Shown piece by piece: positions 57,471-64,000 of a DNA stretch of 64,000 bases. The notes beneath the pieces were generated by a model that did no database searches, had not been told where the DNA came from, and was given only the letters and a program-made list of their open reading frames with translations. The translations under genes and the position numbers were made by a program. Numbering within the stretch: the stretch's first letter is position 1; each line of letters opens with the position of its first letter. The stretch is from Palsa-504 sp963767565 (GTDB lineage: Bacteria; Actinomycetota; Actinomycetes; Streptosporangiales; Streptosporangiaceae): positions 434,001 through 498,000 of the forward strand of contig CAVYEG010000006.1 of NCBI GenBank assembly GCA_963767565.1, read 5' to 3'.

Positions 57471-57686
57471 TCAGCGTCCGAGCCAGCCGTCCATATCGCC
57501 GTGATAGATGTGCAAGTCGGTGCCGCAGATTCCGGGGTAGGCAACGTCGATCCGCACGAGTCCGGGGCCGGGCGGTTCGGCGGCGATGGGCTGCAACCGC
57601 AGAGTTCGGGCGCCGGTGTAGGCGACGCAGGCATGTGCGCCGTGGTGCCGTCCGGGGGTCTGAACGGTTGGGGACCGGGGTTTCAC
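57471..57686 (-). pseudogene. Zinc-type alcohol dehydrogenase remnant (N-terminal part)
   Basis: ACVAYTGARTLRLQPIAAEPPGPGLVRIDVAYPGICGTDLHIYHGDMDGWLGR then TAG. This matches the first GroES-like strands of zinc MDR dehydrogenases, including the catalytic C-G-T-D and H in GTDLHIYHG, but only about 55 residues remain. The rest of the enzyme is absent; the 57434-57768 interval otherwise holds no gene. Truncated by deletion. Confidence 0.6.
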
Positions 57687-57768
57687 GTGCGCATTCCTTC
57701 GCCGGGCAGCAGGCGCCCGAGTCCGAGCTGGAATACTGAGGAGCCGTCGGCACCCGGCTGGCCGTATT

Positions 57769-59700
57769 TCACATGGCCCCCGGCAGATCTCCGTCAAATG
57801 GCGCGGCGTAAGACGGGGTCCGGTTGCGCAGGGCTAGCGTCAAGGTCAGCTGGATGCGGGTGGAGGCGGGCAAGCGTACGGTCAGCCATGGCGCGCGGAC
57901 GTCGGCGTGGTGCTCGGTGATGGTCGGCTCGCGGTGCCCGTAGTCGTAGAGGCCGCCGAGCCAGGTACGGTCCGGGCAGGCGGTGTAGCGTACCGCCTCG
58001 ATGGTGTGCTCGGCGAACGCTCCGGCTTGCACGATGACCGAACGGTCGTCCTCCGGGTCGAGGTTGACCAGGTCGACGACGGTGGCCTGCGGGTCGATGC
58101 TGGAGACCAGGGCCGCCACCGAGCCGGGCAGGCCGGGGCGCCGCCTGGCGGCGTCGTAGTAGCGGATCCGGGCCTGCTGCAACCCACCGTTGTAGATCAC
58201 CTGCGGGCCGCCCCACGTCAGCTGGACCAGGGCCTCAGTGACGACCGGGTTGCACTGCTGCCATAGGTGGATGTCCGCCTCCGATACCTCGGCGTCACGG
58301 TAGGCCCGCATGCGGGCGAGCCGGTGGCGGACCTGGGCCTGGGCGGCGGCCAGGATCTTCTCGGGGTAGCCGGGGTTGTCGCCGACCAGGAACGTGAACC
58401 ATGGCTCTTCGTGGCCGGCTTCTTCCTTGCTGCGGAAGGAGCGGACGGTCCGCCAGTCGTATCCGGCTGCCTTGCGCAGTTCCTCCAGCCGCTGCCGGTC
58501 GGCCGGGTCATGGCCGTAGTGCCATAGCGCCATCGGGATGGATGCCAGCATCGGGTTGTAGTCGAACCAGCCGCGGTCGCCGTGCCGGAACGGGACCAGC
58601 ATCGTCGGGGCGGTGATGGCCTCGGCCAGCTGCGGGTACCACTTGGAGGAAAGGGATGAGTCCGAATCGACGAACGCCATCACCTGGCCACGGAAGGTCA
58701 TAGCGTCCAGGGCCGGGCGCAGCAGATCCAGGTAACCATCGTCGCCGGTGACGGCGGCGGCGGCCAGCGCGGCGACGGCGGCGGCGGAGCCGACGCTGTA
58801 CCAGCCGTGCGGCCAGGACCAGCCATAGTGCCCGCCGTACCAGCGCCCGTTAAGCAGGCTGCCGACCACCCCGTCCGGGCCGACGTTGTCCGGTACGATT
58901 CCGTCGTTGGCCGCGGCGCGCCGCCACCATGCGCCGACGTACTGCTCTATCCAGTCCCGGTAGCGGGGACTGCCGGTCAGGATCCAGGCGTTCAGCACGA
59001 GCCCGGTGGCCGCCAGGTTCACCGCGGTGTCGCCAGCGCCCATGCGGGTGGTCATTTCCGTGGTCAGCCGGGGGTCGTGCACGCGTTCGGGTTCGGGCGC
59101 GCCGTCGGGCACCAGCCAGTCCAGCGGGAATCCGTAGCTGCGGGCCTCGCGGGCCAGCCAGGGGTAGTGCGTCCCGTCGAACAGGCCGGCGCGGCCGGGG
59201 TCTGAGCCGTTGTGCGGGCGGCGGATGATGCGCCGGGCCGGGTCGTAGTTGCCGTGCGCCGGGTCGACGTACAGTTCGGCGAACCGGACCGCCCGCTCGG
59301 CCCACCGGGCCGGGTCGGCCATGGTCAGGAAGTACAGCAGGAGCAGGCTCTCGCCCTGGTGGAACCAGTCGTATCCGCGTTCGTATTCGCCGGAGAGCAT
59401 GCCGAGCTCGGTCAGCTGCGCGGTCACCCCCTCCCAGTGCCGTCCGGCCTCGGCCAGCAGGTCGTCGGCCCCGCCGAGCAAGTACAGCTGGGGCCAGTTG
59501 AAGAACGTCTCGTAGAAGTCGTCCACGCCGTCGCGGGAGGTGAGCGCGTCCCGGTAGTTCAGCCGCCCATCCGGGCCGGTGAACTCGCGGGCGAAATCCC
59601 GCCAGGCGTAATCCAGCAGGTCGAATAGCGCCCGCTCGGCCAGCGCCCAGCCCGGAGGCTCGAACACCGGCACCGAGGCGGTGATGTCGGCACGGGTCAT
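57769..59700 (-). CDS. Large protein of unrecognised family, downstream of a sugar ABC operon
   Basis: 643 residues starting at an ATG five bases after AAGGAG. No signal peptide. It is rich in paired helices with W/Y-rich loops (FETFFNWPQLYLLGGADDLLAEAG, YDWFHQGESLLLLYFLTMADPARW, GDTAVNLAATGLVLNAWILTGSPRYRDWIEQYVGAWW, WYGGHYGWSWPHGWYSVG), suggestive of an alpha/alpha-toroid as in many glycoside hydrolases and lyases. The last 150 residues look like beta-sandwich. Conserved-looking acids occur in FDGTHYPW and YNPMLASIPMALWHYGHDP. It is the last gene of a transcript with the sugar permeases and is probably a sugar-active enzyme. Confidence 0.7.
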   Translation of the reverse strand: MTRADITASVPVFEPPGWALAERALFDLLDYAWRDFAREFTGPDGRLNYRDALTSRDGVDDFYETFFNWPQLYLLGGADDLLAEAGRHWEGVTAQLTELGMLSGEYERGYDWFHQGESLLLLYFLTMADPARWAERAVRFAELYVDPAHGNYDPARRIIRRPHNGSDPGRAGLFDGTHYPWLAREARSYGFPLDWLVPDGAPEPERVHDPRLTTEMTTRMGAGDTAVNLAATGLVLNAWILTGSPRYRDWIEQYVGAWWRRAAANDGIVPDNVGPDGVVGSLLNGRWYGGHYGWSWPHGWYSVGSAAAVAALAAAAVTGDDGYLDLLRPALDAMTFRGQVMAFVDSDSSLSSKWYPQLAEAITAPTMLVPFRHGDRGWFDYNPMLASIPMALWHYGHDPADRQRLEELRKAAGYDWRTVRSFRSKEEAGHEEPWFTFLVGDNPGYPEKILAAAQAQVRHRLARMRAYRDAEVSEADIHLWQQCNPVVTEALVQLTWGGPQVIYNGGLQQARIRYYDAARRRPGLPGSVAALVSSIDPQATVVDLVNLDPEDDRSVIVQAGAFAEHTIEAVRYTACPDRTWLGGLYDYGHREPTITEHHADVRAPWLTVRLPASTRIQLTLTLALRNRTPSYAAPFDGDLPGAM

Positions 59701-59801
59701 GTCACTCCTTCGTAGCCCGGCGATCCTGGCCGCCAGCTCGACGCCGTTGTCCCGTAGCAACCCACCTTCGAGATCCCTTCGACAACCACCTCAGCCGTTT
59801 G

Positions 59802-60674
59802 TCATTGCTTCACCGCCCCGGTGAGCGTCCCGCGCACCAGCGCACGCTGCGCCAGCAGAAACACGATCGCCACGGGTATGACGGCGAGCAGCGTAGCGAG
59901 CGCGAGCTCCGGCCGGAAGATGTTCACCTGTTGACCGCCACCGCCCTGGGCCGGGTTGAACGAGGGGGTCGACGACAGCAGGTCCGAGAGACCAACCTGG
60001 ATCGGGTACTGCGTCGAGTCCGCGAGGACGGCGTACGGAAGGAAGAAGTTGTTCCAGTCGGCCACGAAGCTGAAGAAGAAGACGAGCGCGACGATGGGTT
60101 TGGCGAGCGGCAGCGCGACGAGGCGGTACGTCTGCCACTCGCCGGCGCCGTCCACGCGCGCCGCGTCGAGCAGGTCGCGCGGGATCGCGGTCGCGTAGTA
60201 GATGTACGAGAGGTACACCCCGAACGGGAAAAACGAGAACGGCAGGATCACCGACAGCACGCTCCCGATCAGGTGCAGCAAATTGAGCTCGAGGAAGATC
60301 GGAAGCACCAGCGCCGCCGAAGGCATGATCATCGCGACGAGCGTCAGCGTCAGCACGACCCTCCGGCCGGGGAAGTTCCCCAGTGCGAGGCCATACCCGG
60401 CGGGGATCGCTGTCGCCAGCACGATCGCCGTCGCGCTGAACGCGTACAGCAGCGAGTTGCCGATCCAGAGGCGATAAATGTGGTCGGTGAAGCCATCGAG
60501 GTGGTTCCATGCCAGTGCGATCTGGTGGAAGCTGCCGAACGAAAGCGGGCTGCTCGTAACGAGCGCGCCGTCAGATTTGGTCGGGGCGAGGATCAGCCAG
60601 AGGATGGGTACCATAAAGAAGACGGCGAACGCCGCGAGGATCACCAGCCGAAAGCCGCGCGCCGCGATCCGCAT
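59802..60674 (-). CDS. Sugar ABC transporter permease (MalG-like)
   Basis: 290 residues, six membrane helices. FFMVPILWLILAPTKS and the EAA motif PRDLLDAARVDGAGEWQTYRLVALPLAKP (E replaced by D) mark a CUT1-type inner membrane protein. FFFSFVADWNNFFLPYAVL is family-typical. ATG has GGAGGGAGG upstream and overlaps the MalF stop (TGATG). Codons such as AAG, GAG-rich loops and overall composition look slightly less GC-biased than neighbours. It forms the translocation pore with the upstream permease for an unknown sugar. Confidence 0.92.
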   Translation of the reverse strand: MRIAARGFRLVILAAFAVFFMVPILWLILAPTKSDGALVTSSPLSFGSFHQIALAWNHLDGFTDHIYRLWIGNSLLYAFSATAIVLATAIPAGYGLALGNFPGRRVVLTLTLVAMIMPSAALVLPIFLELNLLHLIGSVLSVILPFSFFPFGVYLSYIYYATAIPRDLLDAARVDGAGEWQTYRLVALPLAKPIVALVFFFSFVADWNNFFLPYAVLADSTQYPIQVGLSDLLSSTPSFNPAQGGGGQQVNIFRPELALATLLAVIPVAIVFLLAQRALVRGTLTGAVKQ

Positions 60675-61612
60675 CAGTCCTCCCTCCTGAACAGTCCGGT
60701 GCGCGTGACGATCAGCACCGCAGCGAGCAGGCCGATCACCAGCAGGTCGACAGATACGGCGGCGGCGGCGTTGAAGTCCCCGTACCGGAAGGCCAGCTGG
60801 TACGCAAACTGGTTCGACGACCACGTGTCGGGAACGAGGCCGAGGCTCGCCTCGTTCACCAGTTGCGGCTCGACGAACAGCTGCGTCCCGGTCGCGAACG
60901 AGAGGATCGTCATGTAGGCGATCCACTTGCGAATCAGCGGTAGCTTCAGCCGCAGCGCGATCGTGACCGGGCCCGCCCCGTCGATGCGCGCGGCCTCCTC
61001 GAGCTCATCCGGGATCGTGTTGAGCGCGCCGTACATGATGACGATCCAGCCGCCGGCGCCGGTCCAGAACGCGATCATCGCGAAGACGAACGGCAGGTTC
61101 TGGGGCGCGATCGACTGGACGAACAGTTGTATGCCGAACACGTCGTGCATCAGGAATGAGAAGGGGCTGACGGCCGGGTCGAGCATAAACAGCCACACCA
61201 GGACGGAAGCGGCGCCCGCCAGCGCGCCCGGCATGTAGAACAGGAAGCGGAAGGTCGACGAGACCCGGTTCGCGCGTCCGTGCAGGAGCAGCGCCAGCCC
61301 GACGACGAAGACCATGAGCGCACCGAGCCAGACGCCCGTGTACAGGAGGATGTGCTCGAACGCGGGGACGAAGCGGTAGTCCTCGAACGTTCGCACGAAG
61401 TTCCCGAAGCCGGCCCAGCCGCCGTTCTCGTTCGTGACGGCGAGGTCGAGAGCGTAGATCATCGGCGCGATGCCGAAGCCAATCAGGAACGGCAGGTACG
61501 GCAGGATGAATGGCAAGCCCCGCCCGGTGCGGCGGCCACGCATCGGCGCGGCGCGGAGGCCGCGCGGTCGCGTGGCCTCCGCGCGCTCCGACGTCAGAGC
61601 GGACAAACTCAC
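60674..61612 (-). CDS. Sugar ABC transporter permease (MalF-like)
   Basis: 312 residues, six helices: LPFILPYLPFLIGFGIAPMIYALDLAVTN, LLYTGVWLGALMVFVVGLALLLHG, FLFYMPGALAGAASVLVWLFMLDP, and the EAA loop PDELEEAARIDGAGPVTIALRLKLPLI (E-E-A-A-R-I-D-G-A). GTG at 61612 overlaps the binding-protein stop by GTGA. It couples to an unlinked ATPase (no ATP-binding gene lies in the operon, which is common for CUT1 systems sharing MsiK). Confidence 0.92.
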   Translation of the reverse strand: MSLSALTSERAEATRPRGLRAAPMRGRRTGRGLPFILPYLPFLIGFGIAPMIYALDLAVTNENGGWAGFGNFVRTFEDYRFVPAFEHILLYTGVWLGALMVFVVGLALLLHGRANRVSSTFRFLFYMPGALAGAASVLVWLFMLDPAVSPFSFLMHDVFGIQLFVQSIAPQNLPFVFAMIAFWTGAGGWIVIMYGALNTIPDELEEAARIDGAGPVTIALRLKLPLIRKWIAYMTILSFATGTQLFVEPQLVNEASLGLVPDTWSSNQFAYQLAFRYGDFNAAAAVSVDLLVIGLLAAVLIVTRTGLFRRED

Positions 61613-62991
61613 TGATTGACCTGATACCCGGCCGCCTGCGCTGCCTGTGTGAGCGCGTGGCCGAATGCTGGCATCAGCGAGCTCAGCGACTTGCCGGCGA
61701 CCAGCCCGGTGACCACGGTGTTGGACCAGACGGGCTGGTCTGGGTAGGTGACAAGGTTCCACCCCTGCCAGATCATCGACGCCGCTGCCTTGAGCGCCGG
61801 CGTCGGATCGGAGGCGAAGTAGGAGTTCGTGGCCAGGGTCGCCAGCCACTGGGTGGCCAGCGGCGCGTAGGCCGGGTAACCAGGCCTCACGTCCGCACCC
61901 GTCGGATTGAAGACCGTCGTTTCCCACTGGACGAAGTTGGCCGCAGTCGCGAGGTTCTTGGAGTGCCTGGAGATGATCCACGGGCCGCCGCCGACCTGGC
62001 CGGTCGTGATCGGCGTCCGGGTTCCCCACTGCAGCGGCATCGCGGCCGTGATCTGCCCGGCGGGGATGTGCAGCGTCGCCTGGAAAAGGGACACCGCGTA
62101 CCAGGCCGGTCCCGGCATCATCAGGACCTTGTCGTTGGCTCCGCCGTACTTCTTGGCGAAGTCCGGGGTGAACACGCTCAACGGCGGCACGGTTCCATCC
62201 TTGATCACCGGGTCAAGCAGGCTGGCCATTTCGGCGCAGTGCGCATCCGCCGCGTTGATCAGGAGCTGGCTCCCCTTGAGCTGCTCAAGCGGGCACTGGT
62301 TGGCCCAGAGGTAGATCCAGTGGCTGAACGACTCCCCGCTGGTGCCGATGATGTAGCCGGGATGCTGTGTCGCGACCTTCTGGCCGAGCGCCGCCCACTG
62401 CTGCCATGTCGTCGGAACCGTGTAGCCGAATTGGTCCATCAGCTTCTTGTTGACCCAGAGCACATCCTGGGCGAGGTTGTCCTGGACGCAGTACTGCGTG
62501 CCGTTGATCGTGCACTGGGCGGTCGATGGTGCGGGCCACTGGCTGAGCAGACTCTGCGGGATGAGGCCGGTGACCGGTTCGGCGAAGTCGAACGGCTTCT
62601 GTGCCATCCAGACCGGGTCGTTGACCTGCTCGCTGAAGATGACGTCCGGCCAGCCGCTGCCAGTCCGGTTCCACAGCTGGATCTTGGTCTGCAACGTCGT
62701 CGAGCCGTTGCTGTCGCCGTCAAAGGTGACGATGTTCACGTGCACGTTCGGATGCGCTTTGGCGTAAGCCTGTGCTGCCGGCAGGCGGACCGAGTCGACC
62801 CAGACGGTCAGCGAACCGCCGACCTTACCTGACGTCGTAGCGCCGGACGTGCTTCCGGTGGTCGATGAGCTGCTGCTGCAGGCCCCGACGACGACCGTCA
62901 GCAGCGCGGCCAGGAGGACGGCCAGAACGAAGCGTCTACGGGAAGGGCGTGCGTGTCTGCGCGCGCGGGCGGCGCTGTTGATGGGAGGCAT
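61609..62991 (-). CDS. Sugar ABC transporter substrate-binding lipoprotein
   Basis: 460 residues. Lipoprotein signal RRRFVLAVLLAALLTVVVGAC, then Ser/Thr/Gly linker and an extracellular solute-binding family 1 domain: GGSLTVWVDSVRLPAAQAYAKAHPNVHVNIVTFDG, QLWNRTGSGWPDVIFSE, PVTGLIPQSLLSQWP and GYTVPTTWQQWAALGQKVA. Many Trp/Tyr (WMAQKPF, WIYLWANQ, WQGWNL) suit sugar stacking. ATG at 62991 follows GGAG. It is first in a transcript with two permeases and the 643-residue protein. Confidence 0.93.
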   Translation of the reverse strand: MPPINSAARARRHARPSRRRFVLAVLLAALLTVVVGACSSSSSTTGSTSGATTSGKVGGSLTVWVDSVRLPAAQAYAKAHPNVHVNIVTFDGDSNGSTTLQTKIQLWNRTGSGWPDVIFSEQVNDPVWMAQKPFDFAEPVTGLIPQSLLSQWPAPSTAQCTINGTQYCVQDNLAQDVLWVNKKLMDQFGYTVPTTWQQWAALGQKVATQHPGYIIGTSGESFSHWIYLWANQCPLEQLKGSQLLINAADAHCAEMASLLDPVIKDGTVPPLSVFTPDFAKKYGGANDKVLMMPGPAWYAVSLFQATLHIPAGQITAAMPLQWGTRTPITTGQVGGGPWIISRHSKNLATAANFVQWETTVFNPTGADVRPGYPAYAPLATQWLATLATNSYFASDPTPALKAAASMIWQGWNLVTYPDQPVWSNTVVTGLVAGKSLSSLMPAFGHALTQAAQAAGYQVNQ

Positions 62992-63063
62992 ACGAACTCC
63001 ACTCACTCGGGTCGTGATCACGGCCGCCGGTCAGACCGGACGGGCGCGGGTCATACGATAGGT

Positions 63064-63080
63064 AGTATCTATTTGATACT
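63064..63080. promoter_or_regulatory. AGTATC/GATACT inverted repeat, candidate GntR operator
   Basis: AGTATCtatttGATACT is a perfect 6-5-6 inverted repeat, 73 bp upstream of the binding-protein ATG. The 63000-63350 interval is gene-free and looks AT-richer than its neighbours. The divergent FadR-type regulator probably acts here. Confidence 0.5.
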
Positions 63081-63350
63081 CCGCTGCTAGCTGGCAGGCC
63101 GTGCTCTGTCAGATGCACAGCTCGGCAGCCAGACTGTAAGCCTTCCTGTACCTGCCCACCATTAGCACGGCTGATCAGGGCGGCGTCAAGGTATTGACGA
63201 CTTATTTGCCGAATTGTTAACGCTAACTCTGCGACTTGATGGACCGTTTTACGCCTTATGAGGCTTTTATGCCAATTTGAGCATCTAAAATAAGTACTAC
63301 TCATTTTTGAAGGAATGCAGTAGATAAGTTCAAATCCGGGCCGGTGGGCT

Positions 63351-64000
63351 ATGCTGGTGCGCGTGTCTCACCTGGATGGAGCCAGTACGGTGCGTCCGGC
63401 GTCGGCGCCCGCCGACCGCGAGCAGCCAGTCCCTGCCGCCGTTGATGCCGCGGTCAACCGGCCCGGCAGTTATCGGCCCGGATACGAACTCGTGGCCGAG
63501 CGGATCCTGCAGCTGATGGGCGAGCTCGGACTGGCTCCCGGAGACCGGATGCCCACGGAGATGGATCTCGCGACCCAGCTGGGCGCCAGCCGCACCATGG
63601 TGCGCGAAGCGGTCAAGATGCTCTCTGCGACCGGCCTGGTCCGCGCGCAGAAGGGCCGCGGCCTGTACGTCGCTGACGGCCAGAGCATGCTCGGAACCGG
63701 GCCGTGGGCCGGGTTCCAGCCGACCAATCTGGACCACATCTTCATGCTGTTCGAGTTCCGCCGTGTCCAGGAGACCGAGGCCAGCAGGCTGGCCGCCGCG
63801 CGCGCCAGCCCGTCGGAGCTGCGGGTGCTCGAGACCGCGGTCCAAGCCTGCCGGCACGGTTACATCAGCGGTGACAACGCGCAGTTCGACGAGGGCGACG
63901 ACGCCTTCCATCTGGGCGTGGCCGCCGCATCGCACAACTCTTTCCTGGCCGCCGCCGTTCGCGAGGCCCGCATGCTGCAGCGCCAGGCCAGCGTCATCGG
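63351..64000 (+). CDS. FadR-subfamily GntR transcriptional regulator (3' end outside window)
   Basis: 216 codons are visible without a stop. After a 45-residue head, YELVAERILQLMGELGLAPGDRMPTEMDLATQLGASRTMVREAVKMLSATGLVRAQKGRGLYV is the GntR winged helix. The FCD ligand domain begins with LFEFRRVQETEASRLAAARASPSEL and EGDDAFHLGVAAASHNSFLAAAVREARML (metal-ligand Asp and His). ATG at 63351 is chosen; two GTGs follow at 63357 and 63363. It is divergent from the sugar ABC operon and its probable regulator. The gene continues beyond 64000. Confidence 0.88.
   Translation, partial: MLVRVSHLDGASTVRPASAPADREQPVPAAVDAAVNRPGSYRPGYELVAERILQLMGELGLAPGDRMPTEMDLATQLGASRTMVREAVKMLSATGLVRAQKGRGLYVADGQSMLGTGPWAGFQPTNLDHIFMLFEFRRVQETEASRLAAARASPSELRVLETAVQACRHGYISGDNAQFDEGDDAFHLGVAAASHNSFLAAAVREARMLQRQASVI

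Noticed and set aside
63328..63345. GTTCAAATCC resembling a tRNA T-loop
   Set aside because: The flanking stem does not pair and no acceptor or anticodon arm can be built.

Overview
The window is GC-rich, dense and strongly GC3-biased. It has many GTG and TTG starts, ATGA/GTGA overlaps, an F420-type PPOX protein, a LuxR regulator with an NB-ARC-like ATPase, and SelA/SelB. This points to a high-GC actinobacterium, perhaps Streptosporangiales-like; the rank is inferred. No rRNA, tRNA, CRISPR array, prophage or intact insertion sequence was recognised.

Layout. 1-9.4 kb: the end of a PCMT-like gene, a GT87 mannosyltransferase-like membrane enzyme, a 4-TM protein, selA-selB (selenocysteine insertion), a GH13 alpha-glucosidase, a MerR regulator and a VOC protein. 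9.4-18.8 kb: housekeeping and stress genes (PPOX, moaA, CDF efflux, Rieske lipoprotein, 5'-3' exonuclease, M24 peptidase, PAC2, Lrp) and a divergent TetR/DHA2 efflux pair with clear palindromic operators. 18.8-27.4 kb: a degenerate adenylate-forming enzyme, a large LuxR ATPase regulator, and a GH38 alpha-mannosidase split by a frameshift in a GC repeat. 27.4-31.3 kb: thiamine genes, with thiE divergent from a TPP riboswitch that leads thiO-thiS-thiG-thiD. 31.3-38.3 kb: regulators (ArsR-like, MarR, LacI), a small protein behind an inverted-repeat promoter, a pseudogene graveyard (hydrolase, LysR, MFS remnants) and an intact MFS pump. 38.3-44.4 kb: a LacI-associated hydroxyacid dehydrogenase followed by a complete Liv-type ABC operon. 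44.4-50.2 kb: an O-methyltransferase, an AT-richer intergenic region with two large hairpins, a tyrosine-phosphatase-like protein, a MocR regulator divergent from a frameshifted Cys/Met-metabolism PLP enzyme, and a tandem GNAT.

50.2-55.7 kb holds the most distinctive metabolic island: lysine 2,3-aminomutase (kamA) divergent from 3,5-diaminohexanoate dehydrogenase (kdd), both subunits of B12/PLP lysine 5,6-aminomutase (kamD, kamE) and 3-aminobutyryl-CoA ammonia-lyase (kal). These are most steps of the clostridial lysine fermentation pathway; kce and the CoA transferase are not in the window. 55.7-64 kb: a MarR regulator, a small protein, an SDR, an ADH remnant, and a sugar ABC transporter operon (binding protein, two permeases) ending in a 643-residue protein of unrecognised family, with a FadR-type GntR regulator diverging at the right edge.

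Three conserved genes (selB end, GH38, cystathionine-type lyase) show single-base frame disruptions in GC-rich or repetitive tracts. They may be sequencing or assembly indels or real lesions. A G6/C6-tract element recurs at three gene ends, and a long palindromic element occurs in intergenic DNA.
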